A stretch of DNA of 64,000 nucleotides from assembly GCA_937951675.1 (NCBI GenBank), contig CALFBI010000006.1, positions 1-64,000 on the forward strand. The letters run 5' to 3'. How positions within the stretch are numbered: position 1 is the stretch's first letter; every line of letters begins with the position of its first letter. Source of the stretch: an uncultured Verrucomicrobiales bacterium (GTDB lineage Bacteria; Verrucomicrobiota; Verrucomicrobiia; Verrucomicrobiales; Akkermansiaceae). The translations under genes and the position numbers were made by a program. Shown in pieces: positions 50,339 through 60,002 of this stretch. Under the pieces are notes generated by a model, which did no database searches, was not told the origin of the DNA, and saw nothing but the letters and a program-made list of their open reading frames with translations.

Positions 50339-51229
50339 ATGGCTGACTACTCCTTCCTCGATCCAAAACTCCTCAGCAGACTCGAAGCGTTACCCTTCGA
50401 GTCTCGCTCTCCAATGGTAGGAAATGTGGCAGGTCGACACCGGTCTCCTCACCGCGGTTCCTCCGTCGAGTTTGCCGAATATCGAAAATACGTTCCTGGA
50501 GATGACACTCGCCGTCTAGACTGGAAAGTTTATGGGAGATCTGACCGCTTCTACATCAAGGAATTCGAAGCCGACACGAACCTTCGCGCTTACTTTGTTT
50601 ACGATTGCAGTGGTTCCCTTGCTTATCATTCTGAAAATCAGGAACCTAAAATCGACTTTGCTCGGCGTCTTATCGCGACTTTGAGTTACCTTCTGGTGAA
50701 GCAAGGCGATGCGGTCGGACTTTGCTGTTGCCGAGAAAAGCTCTTCCTCGACATCCCCCCTAGTCGCCGCCCGGCACAACTCCAGACTATTTTTGAATCC
50801 CTCGAGAAGCACAACCCACAGGGAGAAACAGGACTTGTCGAGGCCCTGCATACGATTGCGGAAAAAATCCCGCAACGATCTCTTGTCATCATCCTTTCCG
50901 ATTTTTTCGTAGATTTGCCTAAGCTTTCTGAGGCGCTACAACATCTTCATTTTCGGAAACATGACGTCAGCCTCTTTCACCTTATGGACCCTCAAGAACT
51001 TGCTTTTGAGTTCGAGCGGCCACAGAAATTTGTCGATCTGGAGGACGGCAGCAGCCTCGTCGCCGAACCTCAGTTAATCATGGAAGAGTATCAGAGCATT
51101 TTATCTGAATTCCTATCTGACCTGCCCAAAACAGCTCATGATGCTCTTGCTGAATATCAAATGATTCAAACTCATGAGTCACTCGAAGAAATTGTCAGTG
51201 CCTTTCTCATTAACCGTCTCGTGAGATAA
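50339..51229 (+). CDS. DUF58 domain protein (vWA-like)
   Basis: 296 residues. AGRHRSPHRGSSVEFAEYRKYVPGDDTRRLDWKVYGRSDRFYIKEFEADTNLRAYFVYDCSGSL is the DUF58 signature, with DCSGS resembling the metal-site motif of vWA domains. No membrane helix is present, so it is cytoplasmic. The gene is the usual partner of MoxR. Its substrate is unknown. Confidence 0.9.
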   Translation: MADYSFLDPKLLSRLEALPFESRSPMVGNVAGRHRSPHRGSSVEFAEYRKYVPGDDTRRLDWKVYGRSDRFYIKEFEADTNLRAYFVYDCSGSLAYHSENQEPKIDFARRLIATLSYLLVKQGDAVGLCCCREKLFLDIPPSRRPAQLQTIFESLEKHNPQGETGLVEALHTIAEKIPQRSLVIILSDFFVDLPKLSEALQHLHFRKHDVSLFHLMDPQELAFEFERPQKFVDLEDGSSLVAEPQLIMEEYQSILSEFLSDLPKTAHDALAEYQMIQTHESLEEIVSAFLINRLVR

Positions 51230-51254
51230 ACCCAAACTTTACTCTCTTCCTCTC

Positions 51255-53204
51255 TTGAGCTTTCTCAACAGCACTTATCTTTTCGGACTGATCGCGATGG
51301 CGATCCCGATTATCGTGCACTTACTAAACCGAAAACGCTACCGCACGACCGAATGGGCGGCGATGCCTTTTCTTCTAAAAGCAGCTCGTGAATCAAGAGG
51401 TAAAAAAAAGCTCAAACATTGGGTCATTCTTGCCACTCGAACGCTCCTCATCGCCGCCCTCGTCTTTGCAATCAGCCGTCCTCTCATCGGTCGCTTCTTT
51501 GCCTGGGGGAATGGAGGAAGAGTGGAGCATGTTCTCTTCATTCTCGACCATTCAGCCAGTATGGAAAAGCTTGCACTCAACCGGACCCAATCCTTGAGAG
51601 CCACTGCCATCACGCAAATTCAAGAGACCGCTGAAAAAATTGGAGCTCAGCATTTTTCTCTCCTCGACAGCGCCCACGGCCAAATTACTCCTCTCACAAG
51701 TGTTTCCGCTTTAGATAAACTTCCACTCACAGCTCCCACCGAACATCATTCTCACTTCCCAACTCTTCTAGAAAAGGCTCTAACTCATCTGGAGCAAAAC
51801 CCTGGAGAGAAAACGGAAATTTGGATCGCAACCGACTTACAACGTAGCGACTGGAGTGTTGAAAGCCCTGTTTGGGAAACCATTCGGCAACGCCTCGATA
51901 CCTTACCCTCCCCGCCGCAAATACGTATTCTCTCTCTGAAAGGGACTCCTGAATTAAATCAATCTATCCAAATCGAGCGAGTTCAGCGCCTCAGTGACAA
52001 GCTCCTCATTGACTGTTTCATCCAGCGTAATCAAGAGAACGAAATCGCTCTTGCACTCTCCATTGGCTCTCAAGGCGGAGAATACAGCGAATCCATTCAA
52101 GTTTCAGGTCTAGAATACCGTTTCCAGCTTAAAGTGCCTCTCCCCGAAGGCTCCCTTAATGGTTACGGATGGGTTCGCCTCCCTAATGACACCAACCTCA
52201 ATGACAATCTGGTCTACTACACTTACGGGCCACCTCAGCCTACTCAGATTTGGCTCATTAGCGATAAGGACGCCCAAAGCGAAGACAACCAAACGCTCCT
52301 TCGAGCCGCTGCTCCTCTCGGCATTCCTCAACTCAAAGCTTCTTTCACTTCTCCCGAGACCCTTCTCTCGGTTGATTGGCAGTCTGCCTCGCTCGTCATC
52401 TGGGATGCACCGCTCCCTCAGCAGCAAGAAGTCACCGATGTCCTCACAGCCTACCTCAAGGCTGGAGGGAATCTCCTCTTCATTGCTCCTGAAGAAACGA
52501 AAACTCAAGCCTTCTTAGGAGTCTCTTGGGGGAACTTAACTCCCGCACCCGACGGTGAATACTTTCTCATCGACAAATGGAACCAACAGGAAGGCCCTTT
52601 ACGCAATAGTCCTGGCGGAGGTGTTATCCCCGTAGACTTTCTCAAAACCATTCAAAAAAGAGAACTTTCAGGCAACGCTACGACGCTCGCCTCATGGGAG
52701 GACAGCAGTCCACTTCTCTCTCGCGTCTTAACCGAACGAGGAGGCTGTTATTTTCTCGGAACACGGCCCAATCTTTACTGGTCTAATCTTGACCAAATGG
52801 GCCTCCACCTCGTCCTCATTCAACGCCTCGCTAATTCTGGGAAAAATCGTTTCACTGCAGATTACTCCAAAACAGTAGGTCAGGCAGCCCCCTCTCTTAA
52901 AACATTCATTCGCCCGCCTGACCTTCCTTTAATCCACGACCCACGCTACCACAGCGGAATTGTGGAACGATCCGAACGCTTCATCGCGATCAACCGAGCC
53001 AAAGAAGAAGACCTCTGGGAAAAGGCAAGCGAAGAAGAAATTCAACTCCTCATCGGAAAAGGACACACTCATCTCCTTTCCGAAGGGCCTGCCCGGAGTG
53101 ACAACCTCGTCACGGAACTTTGGAAATCCTTCCTCATTCTCGCACTCATTTTCATCGTGGTTGAAAGTGTGCTCACCTTACAAAAACCACTTACCAAAAA
53201 GTGA
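51255..53204 (+). CDS. BatA/vWA membrane protein
   Basis: 649 residues. The N-terminus (LNSTYLFGLIAMAIPIIVHLLNRKRYRTTEWAAMPFL) is the BatA-type membrane segment, and a second helix follows (WVILATRTLLIAALVFAISRPL). The vWA domain has the metal-site motif LFILDHSASMEKL, and a GATase-like section (LLRAAAPLGI, AGGNLLFIAPEETK) lies near the middle; a C-terminal helix anchors the protein. The start is a TTG at 51255, in the position expected for BatA. Bat proteins are linked to envelope stress or aerotolerance. Four bases separate its stop from the next start. Confidence 0.87.
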   Translation: MSFLNSTYLFGLIAMAIPIIVHLLNRKRYRTTEWAAMPFLLKAARESRGKKKLKHWVILATRTLLIAALVFAISRPLIGRFFAWGNGGRVEHVLFILDHSASMEKLALNRTQSLRATAITQIQETAEKIGAQHFSLLDSAHGQITPLTSVSALDKLPLTAPTEHHSHFPTLLEKALTHLEQNPGEKTEIWIATDLQRSDWSVESPVWETIRQRLDTLPSPPQIRILSLKGTPELNQSIQIERVQRLSDKLLIDCFIQRNQENEIALALSIGSQGGEYSESIQVSGLEYRFQLKVPLPEGSLNGYGWVRLPNDTNLNDNLVYYTYGPPQPTQIWLISDKDAQSEDNQTLLRAAAPLGIPQLKASFTSPETLLSVDWQSASLVIWDAPLPQQQEVTDVLTAYLKAGGNLLFIAPEETKTQAFLGVSWGNLTPAPDGEYFLIDKWNQQEGPLRNSPGGGVIPVDFLKTIQKRELSGNATTLASWEDSSPLLSRVLTERGGCYFLGTRPNLYWSNLDQMGLHLVLIQRLANSGKNRFTADYSKTVGQAAPSLKTFIRPPDLPLIHDPRYHSGIVERSERFIAINRAKEEDLWEKASEEEIQLLIGKGHTHLLSEGPARSDNLVTELWKSFLILALIFIVVESVLTLQKPLTKK

Positions 53205-53208
53205 AGCT

Positions 53209-55437
53209 GTGAATTTTTCCCTCGGTCCTATCACCTTCTCCTCCTCGATTCTTCTCGTCGTTTTGGGAGGAACGTTACTTTTAGCAACAGGGTTTCTCTG
53301 CTTACGAGCATTCACCAGAGCCACCCGCCCCGTGCGCACTGGACTTTTAGAACTCCTCCGATTCACGGTCGCGTCCCTCATTTTCCTCCTACTTCTCCAG
53401 CCCGAATGGACTTCTCAAGTCAAAGAACAGGGTGACCCCGAGCTTTTCATTCTCTGGGATGACACTGAATCCATGGAAACACTGGATGCGATGACCACCG
53501 ACGAAGATACCGCTACTTCGAAAATCGTTTCTCGTAAAGAGCTCGCACAACAAATCATTGCGAACCCAATTTGGAACCAAATTGCGGAAAGCGAAAACCT
53601 CAAAATAAGAACGGCCTCCTTCCAAAGTCTTCACTCAGACAAAAAAGCCTCCCAACTCTCTCAAACCGACCTTAATCAAGCAATCACAGAAGCTGTTGAA
53701 GACTCTTCCCGCCTCCGAGGCCTTGTCCTTCTTTCTGATGGTGATTGGAATTCAGGGCTTCCACCAGCAACCGCTTCTCAGCAATTAAGGATTTCTAAAA
53801 CCCCCATCTTCAGCATCCCTCTTGGATCTCTTGATTCTCTACCTGATCTCGAGGTTTCCTCTATCAATGCTCCTACCTACGGAGTCGTAGGAGAGCAAAT
53901 CCAAATCCCTTTCACGATCGAATCCTCCCTCTCCCGAGAAGTCCGAACCATTGTTCAACTAAAAGGGCCTAATGGCCATCAAGTTTCCAAAGACATCACG
54001 ATCCCGCCCCAAAGCACCTACTACGACCAAATTCTGTGGAAGCTTGAAGACGCGGGAGCATCGACCTTAGAACTGAGCCTTCCTGTCGCAGAGGGCGAAC
54101 TCATTGAAAGTAATAACACCCGATCCTTCCAGATTTCAGCAAAAGAAGAGTCGATCAAAGTGCTCGTCATTGAATCTCTCCCTCGCTGGGAATACCGATT
54201 TTTAAGAAATGCGCTCAGTCGTGACCCTGGCGTCGAAGTTGACTGCCTCCTCCTTCATCCCGAGCTGGGAGTGGGAAATGGGCCTGACTACATTCAGTCG
54301 TTTCCTGATCAGCCAGGGGAAATTCAAAAATACGATGTCATCTTCTTAGGAGATATTGGCATTGGTGAAAATCAGCTCACTGCGGAACAAGCAACCCTCA
54401 TCCGCGGATTAGTTGAAAACCAAGCTTCTGGAATCGTCTTTCTTCCCGGGCCCCAAGGGCTCCAGAAAACCCTTCGTGACAGCCCTCTTGGTGAACTTAT
54501 CCCTGTCGAGCTCGACGCCCAGAAACCACTTGGCACAAGTTCTCAGAACCCCTCTCCGTTAGTCCTTACCGCGGAGGGGAGAAAATCTCTCTTAACGAGC
54601 CTTTCTGACAATGAAGCCGACAACCCTGCTGTTTGGAAAAGGCTTCCTGGTTTCTACTGGTCAGCGGCATCCATCAAGGCAAAAACTGGAGCTCGTGTCC
54701 TAGCTGTCCATGATAACAAGCGGAATCGATATGGGCGTCTTCCCCTGATCGTGTCGCAATCTTTTGGAAGCGGGAAAGTTCTTTTTATGGGGGTTGATAG
54801 TGCTTGGCGGTGGCGCAAAGGAGTGGCCGATCGCTACCATTACCGATTTTGGAGACAAGTCGCACGATGGATGTCGTATCAACGTAACTTAGCGAGTGGC
54901 GATCGCCTTCGCATCTTTTACTCCCCAGAAAGACCTAAACCGAACCAAATCGTCAGCGTGCAAGTCAACGCCTTTGCTCCCTCTGGAATCCCTCTTCGAA
55001 AAGGAACGCTCTATCTAGATATCACCTCTCCAGAGGGCCCTATCCGGAGGATCGAGCTCCCCCAAGAAAATGAACTTTGGGGCGTCTTTAGCGGTTCCTT
55101 CACCCCTGATATTTCAGGTTCATGGCAACTAGAAGCTCAGATCGCAGGCGCTCCTGACCAAAAAATTCAAACTACTATCCTGACAGAACCAATTCTTCTC
55201 GAAAAAAAAGGAAAGCCTAGTCGGCCCGATGTCATGAAAGAAATGTCACAAATCACACAAGGCGCGATGATCACTCCTGAACGACTTTCTGATCTTTCTG
55301 ACCTTCTCCGGCAACTCCCTGCACAAGAACCTCGTCTAAACCGAACCCCCCTCTGGTCTCATTGGGGAACCCTCCTTACCCTTATCCTTCTCTTGAGTAT
55401 TTTCTGGATCGGAAGGAAGTTTAACGGGACTTTCTAA
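53209..55437 (+). CDS. large membrane protein with vWA- and glutamine-amidotransferase-like domains
   Basis: About 742 residues, starting at a GTG at 53209 four bases after the BatA-like stop. Two N-terminal helices (SSSILLVVLGGTLLLATGFLCL and LELLRFTVASLIFLLLL) precede a vWA-like domain with FILWDDTESMETLD and RGLVLLSDGDWNSG. An Ig-like section comes next, then a class-I-amidotransferase-like fold (KYDVIFLGDIGIGE, GIVFLPGPQG, GSGKVLFMGVDSAWRWR) that lacks an obvious catalytic Cys. A C-terminal helix (LLTLILLLSIFWIG) closes it. This large partner is common in MoxR clusters of planctomycetes and verrucomicrobia. The biochemical role is unknown. Confidence 0.82.
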   Translation: MNFSLGPITFSSSILLVVLGGTLLLATGFLCLRAFTRATRPVRTGLLELLRFTVASLIFLLLLQPEWTSQVKEQGDPELFILWDDTESMETLDAMTTDEDTATSKIVSRKELAQQIIANPIWNQIAESENLKIRTASFQSLHSDKKASQLSQTDLNQAITEAVEDSSRLRGLVLLSDGDWNSGLPPATASQQLRISKTPIFSIPLGSLDSLPDLEVSSINAPTYGVVGEQIQIPFTIESSLSREVRTIVQLKGPNGHQVSKDITIPPQSTYYDQILWKLEDAGASTLELSLPVAEGELIESNNTRSFQISAKEESIKVLVIESLPRWEYRFLRNALSRDPGVEVDCLLLHPELGVGNGPDYIQSFPDQPGEIQKYDVIFLGDIGIGENQLTAEQATLIRGLVENQASGIVFLPGPQGLQKTLRDSPLGELIPVELDAQKPLGTSSQNPSPLVLTAEGRKSLLTSLSDNEADNPAVWKRLPGFYWSAASIKAKTGARVLAVHDNKRNRYGRLPLIVSQSFGSGKVLFMGVDSAWRWRKGVADRYHYRFWRQVARWMSYQRNLASGDRLRIFYSPERPKPNQIVSVQVNAFAPSGIPLRKGTLYLDITSPEGPIRRIELPQENELWGVFSGSFTPDISGSWQLEAQIAGAPDQKIQTTILTEPILLEKKGKPSRPDVMKEMSQITQGAMITPERLSDLSDLLRQLPAQEPRLNRTPLWSHWGTLLTLILLLSIFWIGRKFNGTF

Positions 55438-55697
55438 GCCTCTTGCCTCGTCTCGAACTTCAAAGGTAAGTCGCTGAATGATCAGCTCATGAGACCGGGA
55501 TACAATCACTTGAAGCTTTGATTTCAGGTCTTTTAGGAACCATTAACAGCTCACTTCGTCACCAGGACTTACTCCAACGATAATAATTTTTTCCTGCCAT
55601 AAGAATGATATAATCAATACCAAACACTCTTGCTACCACAAGAGCTTTGAAAAGGTGGCCCCGCTTTTAAAAACTTATAGAAATTTTTGAATCTCAA
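55438..55697. other. 260-base intergenic region with a promoter and a hairpin
   Basis: The region has no confident gene. A minus-strand stretch reads as coding-like but contains stops, so it may be a remnant. The 3' part holds the promoter at 55587-55614 and a hairpin CTCTTG-CTACCA-CAAGAG (55627-55644) in the leader of gluQ. Confidence 0.4.
55587..55614 (+). promoter_or_regulatory. extended -10 promoter of gluQ
   Basis: TGATATAAT at 55606-55614 is an extended -10 element with a perfect TATAAT; TTTTTT (55587-55592) lies 16 bases upstream as a weak -35. Transcription from about 55621 would give a leader of about 77 bases before gluQ. Confidence 0.5.
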
Positions 55698-56552
55698 ATG
55701 CGAACCCGATTTGCTCCATCCCCCTCTGGCCACCTCCATCTCGGCCACCTTTACTCAGCACATCTCGCTTCTGAATTGGCACGAGACCTTGGAGGTGAAT
55801 GCTCCCTTAGAATCGAGGATATTGACCAGAACCGCTGTTCAAGCTCTTATGAGGAAGATCTTAAAGAAGACCTCAACGCTCTAGGTCTCCAATTTCAAGG
55901 CCCTATTCTTCGTCAAAGTGAACGTTATCCCCACTACGAACAGGCCTTAAAAAAACTTCAAACAGCGTCTTTTACTTATCCTTGTTTTTGCTCACGAAAA
56001 GAAATCCAAGAAGAGCTTAAAAATCTGCAAAACGCTCCGCATGGACCCGAAGGAAAACATTACCCTGGCACTTGCCGAGATCTCGACCCAAAAGAAAGAA
56101 CCAAACGAATTCAGGCCGGAGCAGAGCATTGCTGGCGCTTTCACTCTGAAAGAGCGGCCTCAATCTTACCTAAGCTCACTTTTACCGATATTCACCACGG
56201 ACTAATCGCCGCCGACCCTACGCTTTTGGGTGACTTGATTATCGCACGAAAAGATATAGGGACCTCTTACCACTTAGCTGTCGTGGTTGATGACTTCGAA
56301 CAGCAAATCACCCATGTTGTGCGAGGTGATGACCTCTTAGCCAGCACCCATTTACACCGTTACCTACAAGAGATCTTAAAATTCTCAGCGCCCATCTACT
56401 TACACCATCCTCTGGTCTGTGATCCTGATGGAAAGCGCTTAGCAAAACGAGATCAAGCCCGCAGTCTTCGTGAACTTTTCGAAGCAGGATGGCAGCCTGA
56501 TCAAATTTGGAAACTCCTGGCTCATATGCCCCACTCTGAGAAACTTCGATAA
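55698..56552 (+). CDS. gluQ: glutamyl-Q tRNA(Asp) synthetase
   Basis: 284 residues, the GluRS catalytic core without an anticodon-binding domain, which attaches Glu to the queuosine base of tRNA-Asp. RTRFAPSPSGHLHLGHL includes the HIGH-type motif; YPCFCSRKEI and YPGTC hold the zinc ligands; DDLLASTHLHRYLQEIL and the KMSKS counterpart KRLAKRDQA complete the site. The paralogue GltX is much longer and has a C-terminal domain, so truncation of GltX is unlikely. The queE gene elsewhere in the window shows that queuosine synthesis is plausible here. Confidence 0.88.
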   Translation: MRTRFAPSPSGHLHLGHLYSAHLASELARDLGGECSLRIEDIDQNRCSSSYEEDLKEDLNALGLQFQGPILRQSERYPHYEQALKKLQTASFTYPCFCSRKEIQEELKNLQNAPHGPEGKHYPGTCRDLDPKERTKRIQAGAEHCWRFHSERAASILPKLTFTDIHHGLIAADPTLLGDLIIARKDIGTSYHLAVVVDDFEQQITHVVRGDDLLASTHLHRYLQEILKFSAPIYLHHPLVCDPDGKRLAKRDQARSLRELFEAGWQPDQIWKLLAHMPHSEKLR

Positions 56553-56610
56553 AGAGCATCATTTATGTTTTGCATGTGAGTAGGTTTCCCTGTTTTGCTC
56601 CTTTCCACCT

Positions 56611-57108
56611 ATGAAAGATATCAACATCACGATGACAACCAACAAGGGTGATCTTAAAATCACTCTTTTTCCTGGAGATGCTCCTGTCACCTGCGCCAGC
56701 TTCTTAAACCTTGCCAGCCGTAATTTCTACAATGGGATTACCTTTCACCGTGTGATTGCAAACTTCATGGTCCAAGGTGGCGATCCTACTGGCACCGGGA
56801 CAGGTGGACCAAACTATAAGTTCGAATGCGAGTGCAAACCGAATCGCAAACACGACAAGCCTGGCATCCTCTCTATGGCGAATGCTGGACCTAATACGAA
56901 TGGTTCACAATTTTTCGTTACTCATTTACCCACTCCTCACCTCGATGGGCGCCACACTGTCTTTGGCGAAGTGACCGAAGGACAAGAGGTCGTAAACAGT
57001 ATCGCTCAAGGTGATGAAATCAAAAGCATCACTATTCACGACTGCACAGAAGAACTTTTTGCTGACCAAGCAGACCGTATCTCGGCTTGGAACGATCTTC
57101 AGGGATAA
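56611..57108 (+). CDS. cyclophilin-type peptidyl-prolyl isomerase
   Basis: 165 residues, cytoplasmic (no signal peptide). NKGDLKITLFPGDAPVTCASFLNLASRNFYNGITFHRVIANFMVQGGDPTGTGTGGPNYKFE and MANAGPNTNGSQFFVTHLPTPHLDGRHTVFGEV are the cyclophilin core, with Arg, Phe, Gln and Phe of the active site in the usual places (FHRVI, MVQGGD, GSQFF). It stands between gluQ and the ABC-F gene, whose start lies five bases after its stop. Confidence 0.94.
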   Translation: MKDINITMTTNKGDLKITLFPGDAPVTCASFLNLASRNFYNGITFHRVIANFMVQGGDPTGTGTGGPNYKFECECKPNRKHDKPGILSMANAGPNTNGSQFFVTHLPTPHLDGRHTVFGEVTEGQEVVNSIAQGDEIKSITIHDCTEELFADQADRISAWNDLQG

Positions 57109-57113
57109 AGCTA

Positions 57114-59078
57114 ATGCTCGTAGTTCAAAACCTCAGGGTCGAATTCGGTCCTCGCGTTCTTTTTTCGGACCTCTCATTTAGTGTTGGAAAAAAAGAGCGG
57201 ATCGCTTTTGCCGGACATAATGGTGCTGGCAAGTCGACCTTGATGAAATGTCTCGCAAAGGTTCTCGAACCGAATGCGGGGCAATTCAGTCATTCTAAGA
57301 ACTATGAAATTGGATACCTCCCTCAGGAAGGCATCCATATCAAAAACATTAGTTTATGGGATGAAGTTGCTTCTTGTTTCGAAGAAGCGAACCTACTTCA
57401 GGCCTCTATTGACCAGAAGTATGAGGAACTTTCGTCCCTCCCTTCTGATTCTCCAGAATACATGCCGCTTCTTGAAGCGATTGGAGACTTAGAAATCAAA
57501 CTAGAATCTTTTGACCCCTCTCGCATGAAGCCGAAAATAGAATCAGTTCTTGCTGGTCTCGGCTTCAGTCGCGAAGACCATGAGCGGGATTGCGGTCATT
57601 TCTCTGGAGGTTGGCAAATGCGGATTGCGATGGCGAAGCTCTTCCTTCGTTCTCCAGACCTCCTTCTCCTCGATGAACCGACGAATCACCTCGATATCCA
57701 ATCTCAAAGATGGGTCGAACAATTTCTCCTCCAGTATCCGGGTGCGATCATTCTCATTTCTCATGACCGGTCTTTACTAGATACCCTGACAACTCGCACC
57801 ATTGCCTTCCATCATGGAAGAGCGGAAGAGTATGCAGGGAACTACAGCTTTTACCAGATTGAATCGGTCAAACGAAAAGAGATCCTTCGCAAACAATATC
57901 AATCTCAGCAGGCTGAAATCAAAAAAGCAGAGGACTTTATTAATCGCTTCCGTGCTAAAGCTAGTAAAGCGACTCAAGCACAGAGCCGACTCAAGCAGCT
58001 CCAAAAAATGGAACTCATCGAGATCGAATCGGAAGATGCGGTCTTAGAGTTTCGATTCCCATCGCCGCCTCCCAGCGGCCATTCCGTGGCGACCTTAGAA
58101 AACGCGGGACAACAATATGGAGATTACGAAGTCTTTTCCGGATTCGATTACGAAATCACGAAAGGCGAAAAAGTGGCGATTGTCGGCCCGAACGGAGCAG
58201 GTAAATCGACCTTTTGTAAAATGATCACAGGGGAAGAAGAGCCTGCTTCCGGAGTTTTCAATCTGGGACTAAAAGTCACTCCTTCCTTTTTCTCGCAAAA
58301 TCATGCCGATGAACTCGATCCTGACCTCTCTATTCTCGAGACAGTGGAAAAGGCCGCAGGCCGAACGAGCCAAATGTCGGCACGAAACCTCCTCGGCTGT
58401 TTCCTCTTTCGCGGAGATGATGTTTTCAAAAAAATCGGAGTTCTCTCTGGAGGTGAACGTTCACGAGTCGCCCTCGTTAGAATGTTAGTCCAACCGGCTA
58501 ACTTTTTGATTCTTGATGAGCCGACGAATCACCTCGATATGGAATCCCAGGATGTCTTACAAAAGGCGCTCCAAAGTTATGAAGGAACTATCATCATTGT
58601 TTCCCACAACCGAGACTTCCTCGACCCCATCATTACCAAAACGATCGAATTCCGGCCCCAAAAAACACCGCGATTATTTCATGGGAATCTCACTTATTAC
58701 CTAGAGAAAACAGAAGAAGATAATCAGCTTGAAACTGGAAAATTAAGTAAGAGAAAGTCGACCGCTAGCACTCAAACTAAAACTTTTAAAAATAGAAAAG
58801 AGCAACGCCGCTTCGAAGCTGAGCAAAGAAAGAAGAAGCAAACGGTCCTAAAACCTCTCACGGAAGAAACAGCTTTGTTAGAGAACACCATTTCTGAGCT
58901 AGAAGTGACTCAGAAAACATTGAGCAATCGCTTAACCGAGCCAGGAGTTTCAGAAGAACCTGAGAAACTGCGTCAAGCAACGGAGGCTTATCAAAAGATC
59001 AGTAGTCAACTCGATCAGGCCATCTCTCGATGGGGCGACCTCTCTGCTCAGATTGAAAAAGTGAAAGCGGAATACTAG
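57114..59078 (+). CDS. ABC-F family ATPase
   Basis: 654 residues with two nucleotide-binding domains and no membrane part. Walker A loops are GHNGAGKST (about 34-42) and GPNGAGKST (about 357-365); signatures are FSGGWQMR and LSGGERSR; both Walker B motifs read LLLDEPTNHLD and LILDEPTNHLD. Between them lies the interdomain linker (about 235-300, basic helical KEILRKQYQSQQAEIKKAEDFINRFRAKASKATQAQ). A C-terminal coiled coil follows (EETALLENTISELEVTQKTL). ABC-F proteins act on stalled ribosomes, some giving antibiotic resistance; the class here resembles Uup/YdiF-type housekeeping members. The ATG at 57114 is chosen over an upstream codon inside the cyclophilin gene. Confidence 0.92.
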   Translation: MLVVQNLRVEFGPRVLFSDLSFSVGKKERIAFAGHNGAGKSTLMKCLAKVLEPNAGQFSHSKNYEIGYLPQEGIHIKNISLWDEVASCFEEANLLQASIDQKYEELSSLPSDSPEYMPLLEAIGDLEIKLESFDPSRMKPKIESVLAGLGFSREDHERDCGHFSGGWQMRIAMAKLFLRSPDLLLLDEPTNHLDIQSQRWVEQFLLQYPGAIILISHDRSLLDTLTTRTIAFHHGRAEEYAGNYSFYQIESVKRKEILRKQYQSQQAEIKKAEDFINRFRAKASKATQAQSRLKQLQKMELIEIESEDAVLEFRFPSPPPSGHSVATLENAGQQYGDYEVFSGFDYEITKGEKVAIVGPNGAGKSTFCKMITGEEEPASGVFNLGLKVTPSFFSQNHADELDPDLSILETVEKAAGRTSQMSARNLLGCFLFRGDDVFKKIGVLSGGERSRVALVRMLVQPANFLILDEPTNHLDMESQDVLQKALQSYEGTIIIVSHNRDFLDPIITKTIEFRPQKTPRLFHGNLTYYLEKTEEDNQLETGKLSKRKSTASTQTKTFKNRKEQRRFEAEQRKKKQTVLKPLTEETALLENTISELEVTQKTLSNRLTEPGVSEEPEKLRQATEAYQKISSQLDQAISRWGDLSAQIEKVKAEY

Positions 59079-59122
59079 GCCTTACGCCTCATATAAAAGA
59101 CTCCGGCAGAAAAATCAAAAAA

Positions 59123-59950
59123 TTAAGATTTCAACCCGAAATGAAACGGGATCACGGTTTTCGCCTGGACTGAAACTCCTCCCACTTGGCGAGGTTTGAA
59201 GCGCCATTTCCGAGCCGCTTTCAAGGCGGCTTTATCTAAGACAGAATAACCCGAACTTCTTTTTAAATTTGCTTGGATCACTTTGCCTGTCGAAGAAATG
59301 GTCAACTCGACCATGACGCGGCCTTCGTAACCCTTTTTACGCGCAAGCTTGGGATACCTCGGGGTGCTCCGCTTCATGACTTGAATCGGAATCATTTTTG
59401 TTCTACCCACCACCGCTTTCTTTTTCTTCGGCTTAGCCTTCAGCTTCGGTTTGGATTGAGAGCCTGAAGCCGCCGTTTTTTTGCGACTTGGGATTTTTGC
59501 TTTAACCTTAGGGAGAGGAGTCACTTCGAATTGATCCGAGACAAAAGTCTCTGAAGCATCTGAGGCCACCTCAAAATCAGGCAGGCTTAAATCAGCTAAG
59601 TTTGGGGTTTGATAAATGGGTGGCACTTTTGAGTGATCCATTTCTACCTTCAGCGGCACTGGAGCTAAAAGCGAAGGCTCAATCGGCTCAAAAGAAATTT
59701 CACTTGGTTCTGAAGTGAATTGTAAAGCTTGCGTGGGAGATGACACCTCAACCCACAATTCTCTTAGTTCAATTGTGGCCAGAGTGGCCAAAAGTGACGC
59801 CAGGAAACAAACTGCCACAAGAAAAGGAATCCCCCAATGAAAAGAATGCACTAAACCATTACCTAATTCTCTGCGAATGTCACAAGACACGCAGATAAGC
59901 TCGGAAGCTTCCGACTGTGGAGCTTCAGGCAATGGAAAATTAAGTTTCAA
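59123..59950 (-). CDS. TonB-like energy transducer
   Basis: 275 residues. A membrane helix lies at about residues 41-65 (GIPFLVAVCFLASLLATLATIEL), followed by a Pro/Lys-rich spacer (KAKIPSRKKTAASGSQSKPKLKAKPKKKK). The C-terminal 80 residues are a TonB_C domain: RYPKLARKKGYEGRVMVELTISSTGKVIQANLKRSSGYSVLDKAALKAARKWRF. TonB couples the proton gradient, through ExbBD, to outer-membrane transporters. The 40-residue N-terminal part with CVSCDIRR before the helix is unusual, since TonB normally has a very short cytoplasmic end. exbB and exbD are not adjacent. Confidence 0.88.
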   Translation of the reverse strand: MKLNFPLPEAPQSEASELICVSCDIRRELGNGLVHSFHWGIPFLVAVCFLASLLATLATIELRELWVEVSSPTQALQFTSEPSEISFEPIEPSLLAPVPLKVEMDHSKVPPIYQTPNLADLSLPDFEVASDASETFVSDQFEVTPLPKVKAKIPSRKKTAASGSQSKPKLKAKPKKKKAVVGRTKMIPIQVMKRSTPRYPKLARKKGYEGRVMVELTISSTGKVIQANLKRSSGYSVLDKAALKAARKWRFKPRQVGGVSVQAKTVIPFHFGLKS

Positions 59951-60002
59951 AAGCTTCTACTGTTTATCAAACGCTTAAAAGCGCTCCTTCTTAGAATAAA
60001 GC

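Noticed and set aside
52960-53208. Upstream extension of the large vWA protein
   Set aside because: The open frame overlaps the end of the BatA-like gene. The GTG at 53209 gives a membrane-helix N-terminus directly after the stop.
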